The position numbers were made by a program, and so were the translations under genes. Positions 14,735 through 22,597 of a stretch of DNA of 22,996 nucleotides are shown in pieces. The first letter of the stretch is position 1, and every line of letters begins with the position of its first letter. The notes below the pieces were generated by a model. The model saw only the letters and a program-made list of their open reading frames with translations, had not been told where the DNA came from and ran no database searches. This DNA comes from Oscillospiraceae bacterium (lineage in GTDB: Bacteria > Bacillota_A > Clostridia > Oscillospirales > Oscillospiraceae): the NCBI GenBank assembly GCA_017516785.1, contig JAFXAV010000079.1, positions 1 to 22,996 on the forward strand, written 5' to 3'.

Positions 14735-15646
14735 ATGAGAGTAGTATTTATGGGTACGCCGGATATTGCGGCGACCTGCCTGAAAAAGATTATCGCCGAC
14801 GGCTTTGATGTGGTTGGTGTCTATACCCAGCCTGACCGGCCCAAGGGACGAGGCATGAAAATGGTGATGTCTCCCACGAAGGAAGTGGCCCTTGCCAACA
14901 ACATCCCTGTGTTTCAGCCTGAAAACTTCCGTGCTGACGAGGATGTGCAGGCTCTGCGGGATCTGAAGCCTGACGTGGTGGCAGTTGTGGCCTATGGCCG
15001 GATCCTGCCCCAGCGGGTGCTGGATATCCCCACCTGCGGCTGTATTAATATCCATGCAAGCATTCTTCCCATGTACCGGGGCGCAGCACCCTATCAGTGG
15101 GCAGTTCTGGACGGACAGGAGGAGACCGGCGTCACTGCCCAGCATATGGTTCTGGAAATGGATGCCGGTGATGTGATAGATGTGGTTAAAACACCCATCG
15201 GCGAAAATGAAACTGCCGGCGAAGTGCTGGATCGTCTGGCTGTGCTGGGGGCTGACCTGCTGAGCAACGTCCTCTGCCGGGCAAAATGCGGCGACAAATG
15301 CTGTGGCAAGCCCCAGTGCTGCGAGGATGTGACCTTTGCCCCCATGCTGAATAAGACCATGTGCCCCATCGACTGGAACAAGACTGCTCAGCAGGTTCAT
15401 AACCATGTCCGCGGTCTGCATCCCTGGCCTGTGGCTACCACTGAGATTCAGGGCAAAAAGTTCAAGGTTCACGCCACCAGAATCGCAGAGGGTTCCGGCG
15501 AGCCCGGCCAGATTCTGGGCCTGACCAAGACGGGCCTCGTGATCGCCTGCGGCGAAGGCGCTGTGGAGATCATTTCCCTCCAGGCCGAGGGCGGCAAACG
15601 GATGGCAGCTCCTGATTATTTCCGGGGCCATCCTCTGGATCTGTAA
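14735..15646 (+). CDS. fmt: Methionyl-tRNA formyltransferase with cysteine cluster
   Basis: Fmt formylates initiator Met-tRNA using 10-formyltetrahydrofolate. The 303 residues have the family's MGTPDIAATCL, INIHASILPMYRGAAPYQWA (catalytic Asn105 and His107) and LEMDAGDV (catalytic Asp143), followed by a C-terminal OB-like tRNA-binding domain from about 208 on. Unusual is residues 181-196, where six cysteines lie in 16 residues (Cys181, 185, 189, 190, 195 and 196) at the linker that in well-known Fmt proteins is a plain charged loop before YAPKL (here FAPML). The pattern could bind zinc or another metal. The catalytic residues are intact, so the enzyme should be active. TGGAGGAT precedes ATG 14735. 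Confidence 0.95.
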   Translation: MRVVFMGTPDIAATCLKKIIADGFDVVGVYTQPDRPKGRGMKMVMSPTKEVALANNIPVFQPENFRADEDVQALRDLKPDVVAVVAYGRILPQRVLDIPTCGCINIHASILPMYRGAAPYQWAVLDGQEETGVTAQHMVLEMDAGDVIDVVKTPIGENETAGEVLDRLAVLGADLLSNVLCRAKCGDKCCGKPQCCEDVTFAPMLNKTMCPIDWNKTAQQVHNHVRGLHPWPVATTEIQGKKFKVHATRIAEGSGEPGQILGLTKTGLVIACGEGAVEIISLQAEGGKRMAAPDYFRGHPLDL

Positions 15647-15647
15647 C

Positions 15648-16964
15648 ATGGGTGCCAGAGAAACCGCGCTGAATGCGCTGATCGCCTGCCGGAAGGAAGG
15701 CGCCTGGTCCAACGGCGTTCTGAAGGAATACATCCTCCGGGACCGGCTGGACCGCCGGGATGCCGCACTGGCAACAAGACTTTGCTACGGTGTCCTGCAG
15801 AACCGGAACAAGCTGGACTGGTATTTGCAGCAGCTGCTCACCGGCAAGATCAAGGATCTGCACCCTGTGATCCATGATATTCTGCACTTGGGTCTTTACC
15901 AGATCTATGAACTGGACAAAGTTCCCGGCTCCGCTGCTGTCAATGAGAGTGTGGATCTTGCCAAGAAGTATTGCAAAAAGCAGCGCTTCGCTCCCGGTTT
16001 GGTCAACGGCGTCCTTCGCAATGCCGTCCAGACCAAGGGTGCTCTGAAAGAACCCAAATCGCTGGAAGACCGTTACTCCCATCCCTGGGAACTGATCAAG
16101 CTGTTGCGGGATTATGTGGGCAAGGATCGCATCGAGATGATGCTGAGGGCCAACAATGACACCCCCCAGACGGTGGTGCAGGTGAACACCCTGAAGACCA
16201 CCGCAGAAGAATTGATCGAAATTCTGCAGACCCAGCAGGTGAGCGCCCGTCCCCATGACTGGATGCCCGACTGCCTGGTGCTGGGCGGAACCGGAGATCT
16301 GGAAAAGCTGCCCGCCTTCCGGGATGGCCTCTTCTATGTTCAGGATGCGGCCGCAAAGCTCAGCGTCCTCTGTGCGGAGCTTCCTCAGGAAGAAATCCGT
16401 CTGCTGGACTGCTGCGCCGCTCCCGGCGGTAAGAGCTTCGCCGCTGCGGTGGCTACAGGCGGAAAGGCAGAGCAGATTGCCTGCGATGTGCATCCCCACA
16501 AGACTGGGCTGATTGAAAACGGCGCTAAACGTTTGGGATTTGACCGGATCAGCGTGAAATGCCTGGATGCTTCGGTTAATGTCCCGGAGTGGAATGACAG
16601 CTTCGACGCGGTGATCTGCGATGTGCCCTGCTCCGGCTTCGGCATCATCCGCAAGAAACCTGACATTCGCTATAAGAATCCCGCCGACATGGCGGACCTT
16701 CCGGACCTGCAGCTGCGGATCCTCAAGAATCAGGCCCGCTATGTGAAAAAGGGCGGCGTGCTGATTTATTCCACCTGCACTCTTCTGAGAAGCGAAAATG
16801 AGGGTGTGGTGGAAGCCTTCCTGGCTGAAAACAAAGAATACTGTACGGAACCCCTGCCCCTGCCCGCACCGTTCCCTAAGAATGAGTCCGGCATGCTGGC
16901 TTTGGTTCCGGGAGAATATGATACGGACGGCTTCTTTATCTGCCGTCTGCGGAGGAAAGCATGA
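15648..16964 (+). CDS. rsmB: 16S rRNA (cytosine-967-C5)-methyltransferase RsmB
   Basis: RsmB uses S-adenosylmethionine to methylate C967 of 16S rRNA. The N-terminal NusB-like RNA-binding domain (about 1-130) includes RDAALATRLCYGVLQNRNKL and VNESVDLAKKY. The SAM-binding motif CCAAPGGKSF is at 255-264. The catalytic cysteine pair is Cys328 (DVPCSGFGIIRKKPD) and Cys377 (YSTCTL). The length of 438 fits. It starts two bases after the fmt stop with no clear ribosome site, so coupling to fmt is likely. Its stop overlaps the rlmN start as ATGA. Confidence 0.95.
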   Translation: MGARETALNALIACRKEGAWSNGVLKEYILRDRLDRRDAALATRLCYGVLQNRNKLDWYLQQLLTGKIKDLHPVIHDILHLGLYQIYELDKVPGSAAVNESVDLAKKYCKKQRFAPGLVNGVLRNAVQTKGALKEPKSLEDRYSHPWELIKLLRDYVGKDRIEMMLRANNDTPQTVVQVNTLKTTAEELIEILQTQQVSARPHDWMPDCLVLGGTGDLEKLPAFRDGLFYVQDAAAKLSVLCAELPQEEIRLLDCCAAPGGKSFAAAVATGGKAEQIACDVHPHKTGLIENGAKRLGFDRISVKCLDASVNVPEWNDSFDAVICDVPCSGFGIIRKKPDIRYKNPADMADLPDLQLRILKNQARYVKKGGVLIYSTCTLLRSENEGVVEAFLAENKEYCTEPLPLPAPFPKNESGMLALVPGEYDTDGFFICRLRRKA

Positions 16965-17989
16965 ATCTGAAATCACAGACCCTGCCGGAACTGACGGCGA
17001 CGATAAAAGAGCTGGGCCAGCCTGCCTTCCGGGGCAAGCAGGTCTACACTTGGCTCCATAAGGGCGTCCGCAGCTACGAGGAGATGACCAATCTCCCCAA
17101 GGGTCTGCGGGATACGCTTTCTGAAAAATATCCCATCTGCGCTCCCGAAGTGGTGCGCAAGCAGGAGTCCCAAAAAGATGGCACCATCAAATACCTGTGG
17201 AAGCTGTCCGACGGCAACTGCGTGGAAACAGTGCTGATGCGCTATCACTACGGCAACACCGTCTGCATCTCCACAGAGGTTGGCTGCCGCATGGGCTGCG
17301 CCTTCTGCGCCTCCACCATTGGCGGACTGGTGCGGAAACTGGAACCCTACGAAATGCTGGATGAAGTCCTCTTCACCCAGATCGATTCCGGTTTGCCCAT
17401 TTCCCACATTGTGCTGATGGGAATCGGTGAGCCGCTGGACAATTTTGAAAATGTGCTGCGCTTTCTGGAACTGGTCAACAGCGAGGAAGGCATGAACATC
17501 TCCATGCGCCACATCAGCCTGTCCACCTGCGGCTTGGTTCCGAAAATCGACGAGCTGGCAAGGAGAAAACTGCAGATTTCTCTGGCGATTTCCCTGCACG
17601 GCCCCAACGATCAGATCCGAGACAAGATCATGCCTGTCAACAAGGCATACCCCATTGATGTGCTGCTGGATGCCTGCCGCCGTTACTATGCGGAAACTTC
17701 CCGCCGGATTCATTTTGAATATGCCATGATCGACGGTGTCAACGACCGGGAGTGCGACGCGAAGGAACTGCTGCGGCGCCTGAAGGGCCTGCCGGCCCAC
17801 ATCAATCTGATTCCTCTGAACCATGTGGAGGAAAGCCCCCTGAAGCCCTCTTCCCGGGCGGCGGTGGCAAAGTTCCAGAAGATTCTGGAAGACGGCGGCA
17901 TCACTGCCACCGTGCGGCGTACCCTGGGCAGCGATATTGACGCTTCCTGCGGTCAGCTGCGAAGAAAACATATGAAGCACAACGGATGA
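16961..17989 (+). CDS. rlmN: Dual-specificity rRNA/tRNA adenine-C2 methyltransferase RlmN
   Basis: This radical-SAM enzyme adds C2 methyl groups to A2503 of 23S rRNA and A37 of some tRNAs. The 342 residues contain the N-terminal RNA-recognition helices, the cluster motif CRMGCAFC (Cys109, 113 and 116, spacing C-x3-C-x2-C), GEPLDNFENVLR, and the C-terminal GSDIDASCGQLRRK, where Cys330 is the residue that carries the transient methyl group. It overlaps rsmB by four bases. A Cfr-type resistance enzyme is unlikely because the gene is in the fixed core order and has the RlmN C-terminus. The 30-base gap to prpC has AAGGAG. Confidence 0.96.
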   Translation: MNLKSQTLPELTATIKELGQPAFRGKQVYTWLHKGVRSYEEMTNLPKGLRDTLSEKYPICAPEVVRKQESQKDGTIKYLWKLSDGNCVETVLMRYHYGNTVCISTEVGCRMGCAFCASTIGGLVRKLEPYEMLDEVLFTQIDSGLPISHIVLMGIGEPLDNFENVLRFLELVNSEEGMNISMRHISLSTCGLVPKIDELARRKLQISLAISLHGPNDQIRDKIMPVNKAYPIDVLLDACRRYYAETSRRIHFEYAMIDGVNDRECDAKELLRRLKGLPAHINLIPLNHVEESPLKPSSRAAVAKFQKILEDGGITATVRRTLGSDIDASCGQLRRKHMKHNG

Positions 17990-18019
17990 ACCATCCCTTG
18001 TCGGAAGGAGTGAACGCCA

Positions 18020-18751
18020 ATGCAATGCTGGGGCCTGACTGATCAGGGCTGCGTCCGAAAGCAGAATCAGGACGCATACCACATTGAACAACTGGATAAG
18101 AATTCTGTGCTCTGCGTCGTTTGCGACGGTATGGGCGGCGCCAAGTCCGGCAACATCGCCAGCTCTCTGGCTGTGGATGTGTTTGTGGAGGAGGTTCGCC
18201 GCACTTGGGTGCCCACCATGGATCAGGAGAAGATCAACCAGATGCTGGAGGGCGCGGTAAAGCTGGCAAACTTTACCGTTTTTGACCAGGCAATGCAGTT
18301 TGAAGAATTTGACGGCATGGGCACCACATTGGTTGCTGCCCTGGTCCGCAGCCGGCACGCTACGATTATTAATGTAGGCGACAGCCGGGCATACAAGGTT
18401 GGCCGTGACGGAATCCGCCAGGTGTCCAGAGATCACTCTTTGGTGCAGCTGATGGTGGACCGGGGTGAGCTTTCCCCCGAAGTGGCCAGAACTTACCCGG
18501 GCAAGAATTTCATCACCCGGGCCATCGGCACCGAGCCGATTGTGGAAAGCGATTTGTTCTGTCTGGAGGTCGGCAAGGGAGATTTCCTGCTGCTGTGCTC
18601 CGACGGACTGAGTAATATGATGGATGATCAGGAAATTTTGTTTGAGGTTGTCCACGGCGTGAACAAACAGTACTGCTGCCAGCGGCTGCTGGATATCGCC
18701 AAGAACCGCGGCGCGCCGGATAATGTTACCAGCGTGCTGATGATGATTTAA
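18020..18751 (+). CDS. prpC: PP2C-family serine/threonine phosphatase PrpC/Stp
   Basis: This metal-dependent phosphatase removes phosphate from the kinase PrkC and its substrates. The 243 residues carry the PP2C metal ligands in order: QNQDAY (Asp18), CDGMGGAKSGN (Asp36 and Gly37), GDSRAY (120-125), SDGLSNMM (Asp195) and PDNVT (Asp234). The N-terminal WGLTDQGCVRKQNQD is typical of bacterial Stp proteins. GAAGGAG precedes ATG 18020. It is paired with the kinase gene 36 bases downstream, as throughout Firmicutes. Confidence 0.96.
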   Translation: MQCWGLTDQGCVRKQNQDAYHIEQLDKNSVLCVVCDGMGGAKSGNIASSLAVDVFVEEVRRTWVPTMDQEKINQMLEGAVKLANFTVFDQAMQFEEFDGMGTTLVAALVRSRHATIINVGDSRAYKVGRDGIRQVSRDHSLVQLMVDRGELSPEVARTYPGKNFITRAIGTEPIVESDLFCLEVGKGDFLLLCSDGLSNMMDDQEILFEVVHGVNKQYCCQRLLDIAKNRGAPDNVTSVLMMI

Positions 18752-18787
18752 CCTTTGTTCATAGCCGCGAAAGGAGCTATTAATTAT

Positions 18788-21433
18788 ATGGATCAATATA
18801 TTGGACGGCTGCTGGATAACCGGTACGAGATTCTGGAAATCATCGGAACCGGCGGCATGGCCGTTGTATATAAGGCCCGCTGCCACAGGCTCAACCGCTT
18901 GGTAGCGATTAAGATTTTGAAAGACGAATTTGCCAGGGATGAGGAGTTCCGCCGCAGATTCCATGCCGAGGGCGAAGCTGTTGCCATGCTCAGCCACCCC
19001 AATATCGTGCAGGTCTACGACGTTTCTTCCTCTGATAATGCCAACTTCATTGTCATGGAGCTGATCGACGGCATTACCCTGAAGCAGTACATGGAAAAGA
19101 AGGGTGTGCTGAATTGGAAGGAGACCCTCCACTTCGGTATGCAGATTGCCAAGGCTCTGGAACATGCCCACGGCCGCAGCATTGTCCACCGGGATATCAA
19201 GCCTCACAACGTGATGGTTCTGAAAAACGGCAGCGTCAAGGTCACCGACTTCGGTATCGCCCGGGTTATGAGCAAGAGCAACACCCTGACCAAGGAAGCT
19301 CTGGGCAGCGTTCATTACATCTCTCCCGAGCAGGCAAAGGGCGGCTGGGTGGATAACCGCAGCGACCTGTACAGCTTGGGTGTTGTGATGTACGAGATGA
19401 TGTCCGGCAGACCTCCCTATGACGGCGAGTCCCCCGTGGCAGTTGCCATCCAGCACATCAACGGCGGCGCCCCGATGCCCTCCACACTGAATCCCAACAT
19501 TCCCGGCGGTCTGGAGCAGATCATTATGAAGAGTATGGCCCTGGATCCCAAGGACCGTTACTCCTCCGCTACGGAAATGCTGAAGGATATGGATGAGTTC
19601 CGGAAGGATCCCACCATCCTGTTTATCTTCCCCAGCCATGGCATCAGCGATGAGACAAAAATCCTGAAGACACCTCTGGTTCCTCAGGAATTGACGCCTC
19701 CCGCTGCAAAACCCAGAACCACTGCTGAAAAGGTGGCGGGTACCGCAGCCGGTGCCGCAGGTGCAGCTGCCGCTGCCGCAGCAGCTGCAGCCAGGACCCA
19801 GACTCGGACTTCCCAGCAGACTGCCAAGTACAGAACCGGCGATCTGCCCAGAACCGGTTCCGGCGCCGCAAAACCCTCGGGAAGCCGTCCCGCCTCTTCT
19901 GCTCAGAGACCTGCAGCCGGTACAAGACCTGCATCCGGTGCCAGACCCGCAGGTGCAGCAGGCAGAACTCCTGCCAGCGGCGGTAACGCCGCAAGATCCG
20001 CCAGTGCCGAGGCTGCCCGCCGTGCCGCAGCCAACCAGAAGGCCCGGGAAGCCATGCGTGAGGAAATCCGTGAGGAAGAGCGCAACCGGGTGGCGACCAT
20101 TGCAGTGATTGCCTGCTCTGTAGTGGCCATTGTTGCCATTGTGGTGTTCCTGATCGCTCTGGTCAACGGCCATCTGATCGGCGGAAACGAAGATCTGCTG
20201 GTTCCTGATCTGACCGGAAAGTACTACGAAACCATCGATCTGGATGGTTACGAAGGATTTACCATCACCCTTGCTACCCATACCTACAGCGATGAAGTGG
20301 AGGAGGGCAAGGTTATCGAACAGAGTCCCAAGCCTGGTGATAAGGTTGCACAGGACACCGTCATCTGGCTGACCGTCAGCATGGGTCCTGAGCCTGACAT
20401 CAGAATCATGACCGATCTGGTCGGCTGGGACTGGGTCAAAGCCGAGTCCTATCTGAAGGGCCAGGGCATGGTTCCCGTGATGCTCGAGGAAGTGGATCCC
20501 GATGCCCAGCCTGACACCGTTATCCGCACCGACCCTGCCGCTGACGAGGAACTGACCGAAGGCCAGGAAGTCAAGGTCTACTACTGTGTAGCCGAGACCG
20601 CCGAGATGCTGGATGTTGTGGGCAAGGACTTTGAGGTCGCAAAGAAGATGCTGGAGACCAAGGGCTTTACCAACATTACCTCTGAGCCTGTCCCCAGTGA
20701 TGAAAAGGAAGGCACCGTTCTGGAGCAGTCCGTTAAGAAGGGCGAAGAAATTCCCCTGGATACCGAAATCGTTCTGTCGGTCGCCGCTGCTGAAACTGCC
20801 GAGATGCCCAATGTGGTTGGCAGAGATGTAGAGGTTGCCAAGGGCATCCTGGAAGGCGCCGGCTTCAAGTATGTGAAGGTTGTCGAAAAGGACAGCGACG
20901 AGAAGGAAGGCACTGTTCTGAAGCAGTCTGAAAAGGCCGGCGAGGAAATCGCCATCGAGACGGAAATCGAACTGACCGTGGCTGTTGTCAAGAAGGCTAC
21001 CATGATCAACGTGGTGGGCCAGCAGTATCAGGATGCCAAGGATAATCTGGAAAGCCTGGGCTTCAAGAATGTGACCTTCGAGGAAGTTGAGAACAACGCC
21101 GAGAAGGGCGAAGTGCTGAAGCAGTCTGTTGCAAAGAATACCAAGGTGGCTGTGGATACGGAAATTGTGCTGACCATCTCCAAGGGTCCCGCACCTACCG
21201 ATCCTCCCGAGGTCACCAAGGAAATTGTCATCAAACTCCCTGCTGACCGTACGGAAGCATACGTTGTTGGCCTTTACCTGAACGGCAAAATGATTCTGGA
21301 CGAGCAGCTGATTGAACCCGGCACAACCAGCATCACCGTCAAGCTGACGGGTACCGGCGTGCAGGAATATGACCTGTATATCAACCGTCAGCCCTATGAA
21401 AAGATAAAGGTGGATTTCACTGCCAATGGCTAA
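18788..21433 (+). CDS. prkC: Serine/threonine kinase PrkC/Stk1 with five PASTA repeats
   Basis: This membrane kinase senses muropeptides or lipid II through PASTA domains and phosphorylates translation, division and wall proteins. The 881 residues contain the cytoplasmic kinase domain (about 12-275) with GTGGMAVVYKA (20-30), Lys42, HRDIKPHN (Asp136), DFGIAR (154-159) and SPEQAKGG. A low-complexity Ala/Pro/Arg linker (about 303-404, with a poly-Ala stretch at 319-336) leads to a charged helix (405-434) and one membrane helix (435-459). Outside are five PASTA repeats (about 470-533, 534-604, 605-670, 671-737 and 738-800), then an extra 81-residue C-terminal domain. The start is ATG 18788: AAGGAG (18771-18776) lies 11 bases before it. 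An upstream TTG at 18755 in the same frame lacks a site. It overlaps rsgA by eight bases. Confidence 0.95.
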   Translation: MDQYIGRLLDNRYEILEIIGTGGMAVVYKARCHRLNRLVAIKILKDEFARDEEFRRRFHAEGEAVAMLSHPNIVQVYDVSSSDNANFIVMELIDGITLKQYMEKKGVLNWKETLHFGMQIAKALEHAHGRSIVHRDIKPHNVMVLKNGSVKVTDFGIARVMSKSNTLTKEALGSVHYISPEQAKGGWVDNRSDLYSLGVVMYEMMSGRPPYDGESPVAVAIQHINGGAPMPSTLNPNIPGGLEQIIMKSMALDPKDRYSSATEMLKDMDEFRKDPTILFIFPSHGISDETKILKTPLVPQELTPPAAKPRTTAEKVAGTAAGAAGAAAAAAAAAARTQTRTSQQTAKYRTGDLPRTGSGAAKPSGSRPASSAQRPAAGTRPASGARPAGAAGRTPASGGNAARSASAEAARRAAANQKAREAMREEIREEERNRVATIAVIACSVVAIVAIVVFLIALVNGHLIGGNEDLLVPDLTGKYYETIDLDGYEGFTITLATHTYSDEVEEGKVIEQSPKPGDKVAQDTVIWLTVSMGPEPDIRIMTDLVGWDWVKAESYLKGQGMVPVMLEEVDPDAQPDTVIRTDPAADEELTEGQEVKVYYCVAETAEMLDVVGKDFEVAKKMLETKGFTNITSEPVPSDEKEGTVLEQSVKKGEEIPLDTEIVLSVAAAETAEMPNVVGRDVEVAKGILEGAGFKYVKVVEKDSDEKEGTVLKQSEKAGEEIAIETEIELTVAVVKKATMINVVGQQYQDAKDNLESLGFKNVTFEEVENNAEKGEVLKQSVAKNTKVAVDTEIVLTISKGPAPTDPPEVTKEIVIKLPADRTEAYVVGLYLNGKMILDEQLIEPGTTSITVKLTGTGVQEYDLYINRQPYEKIKVDFTANG

Positions 21434-22313
21434 GGAAAACGTCGGCCGGATCATCCGGTCCATCAGTGGATTTTATGAAGTTCAGATGCAGGACCGCACA
21501 GTGACCTGCCGTGCAAGAGGCAGTCTGCGCCGTACCCGTGAAACGCCTCTCACCGGCGACATGGTGGAAATCACCATCGAGCGGGGAAAGGGTATGGTGG
21601 AGCGGATTCTGCCCCGGCGGAATCAGTTCGTCCGTCCCGCGGTTGCCAATGTGGATGCGCTGGTGGTTTTCGCCGCCAATGTGAATCCGGTAACAGAGCC
21701 TTTTCTCATTGACCGTGTGGCAGCCATTGCAGGTGATCAGGAAGTTCCGGTTTATCTGTGTGTCAATAAATGCGACCTGGATCCGGCTGTGGATCTGGTC
21801 CGGATCTATAGGCATGCCGGCTTTACCGTCATCACCACCAGCGCCGAAACCGGTGAAGGTGTGGAAGAACTTCGGAATCTGATCCAGGGCAAGCTGGTGG
21901 CTTTCACCGGAAATTCCGGTGTCGGCAAGAGTAGTGTGCTGAACCGGCTGTGTCCGGAACTGGCGCTGCCTGTTGGAGAGGTTTCTGAGAAACTGGGCCG
22001 CGGACGGCACACCACCCGCCATGTGGAGCTTTACAACCTGGGGGACAATACCTTCGTGGCTGATACCCCAGGATTCTCCTCCTTCGACACGGATCAGATG
22101 GAAGTGATGCTGAAGGAAAATCTTCAGTACGCCTTTCCGGATTTTGGCCCGTACATCGGCAAGTGCCAGTTCCACGACTGCACCCACCGGAAAGAGCCTG
22201 CCTGCGCCGTAACTGCAGCGCTGGCGGCAGGGGAGGTCGAGCCCACCCGCTATGACAGCTACCTGCGCCTTTATGAAAAAGCCAGCCAGATCAAACTCTG
22301 GGAGCTGAAATGA
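21426..22313 (+). CDS. rsgA: Small ribosomal subunit biogenesis GTPase RsgA
   Basis: RsgA is a circularly permuted GTPase that checks late 30S maturation. The 295 residues begin with an OB fold (about 1-68). The G motifs come in the permuted order: NKCD (114-117), SAETGEG, then GNSGVGKSS (162-170), HTTRHVEL and DTPGFSSF (213-220). The C-terminal zinc site is C-x4-C-x-H-x5-C (Cys247, Cys252, His254 and Cys260). The start overlaps the prkC end; AAGGTGG about 12 bases upstream is the likely site. In Bacillus rpe and a thiamine gene follow, but here a terminator does. Confidence 0.96.
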   Translation: MAKENVGRIIRSISGFYEVQMQDRTVTCRARGSLRRTRETPLTGDMVEITIERGKGMVERILPRRNQFVRPAVANVDALVVFAANVNPVTEPFLIDRVAAIAGDQEVPVYLCVNKCDLDPAVDLVRIYRHAGFTVITTSAETGEGVEELRNLIQGKLVAFTGNSGVGKSSVLNRLCPELALPVGEVSEKLGRGRHTTRHVELYNLGDNTFVADTPGFSSFDTDQMEVMLKENLQYAFPDFGPYIGKCQFHDCTHRKEPACAVTAALAAGEVEPTRYDSYLRLYEKASQIKLWELK

Positions 22314-22316
22314 ATG

Positions 22317-22351
22317 AAACCGCCGCTTACTTTTTGTAAGCGGCGGTTTTT
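22317..22351 (+). terminator. rsgA: Intrinsic terminator after rsgA
   Basis: AAACCGCCGCTTAC, loop TTTTT, GTAAGCGGCGGTTT followed by further T form a strong stem with U-tail three bases past the rsgA stop. It closes the long operon that begins at the cdaA promoter. Confidence 0.93.
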
Positions 22352-22402
22352 ACATAATGCACAACAGAAAAGAATGAAATTTGTACGATCGGTATAGAAA
22401 AA

Positions 22403-22435
22403 TGTATTGCAAAATACAGTATATTCTGATATTAT
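22403..22435 (+). promoter_or_regulatory. Extended -10 promoter overlapped by a perfect palindrome
   Basis: TTGCAA (22407-22412), a 17-base spacer and TATTAT (22430-22435), preceded by TGA (an extended -10 element), form a promoter with predicted start near 22442. The -35 is inside a perfect palindrome: TGTATT (22403-22408), centre GCAA, AATACA (22413-22418). The palindrome looks like a repressor operator. No protein gene begins in the next 400 bases, so the transcript is either an S10-operon leader or an unknown RNA. Confidence 0.6.
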
Positions 22436-22441
22436 ATGTAC

Positions 22442-22562
22442 ATACAATAGGGAAGTGTGGGGGACAGAGCGGAATCTGAACCTTGAAACAGGTTTCGACC
22501 AAACCTTTCGTTAGAACTTTCTCAAAAACCAAAAAATTATTTAGATTTTCGCTGAAAAACCC
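22442..22562 (+). other. Non-coding stretch between two promoters
   Basis: I see no credible protein gene here. The first half has GGGAAGTGTGGGGGACAGAG. The middle has three short complementary segments: AACCT (about 22477-22481), AGGTTT (about 22488-22493) and AAACCT (about 22500-22505). The middle one can pair with either outer one. The second half is A-rich and runs into the -35 at 22563. It may be untranslated leader from the upstream promoter or a small RNA; the sequence alone does not decide. Confidence 0.35.
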
Positions 22563-22591
22563 TTGACAAAAGGTTAGGTCAGTGATAATAT
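22563..22591 (+). promoter_or_regulatory. rpsJ: Promoter of the S10 ribosomal protein operon
   Basis: A perfect TTGACA (22563-22568), a 17-base spacer and TAATAT (22586-22591) with an upstream TG at 22583-22584 form an extended -10 promoter. The predicted start near 22598 gives a leader of about 270 bases before rpsJ. Confidence 0.82.
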
Positions 22592-22597
22592 ATGTGA

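Noticed and set aside
19742..19795. Repeat array in prkC
   Set aside because: The GC-rich repetition encodes a poly-alanine stretch in the linker; it is coding low complexity, not a DNA repeat element.
16973..21463. Open frame of about 1,500 codons on the minus strand across rlmN, prpC and prkC
   Set aside because: It is antisense to three well-supported genes and its length follows from their codon bias, which leaves few stops in that frame. The translation is His/Gln-rich with no domain.
22350..22532. 60-codon minus-strand open frame after rsgA
   Set aside because: No ribosome site; starts from AT-rich intergenic sequence and shows no family features.
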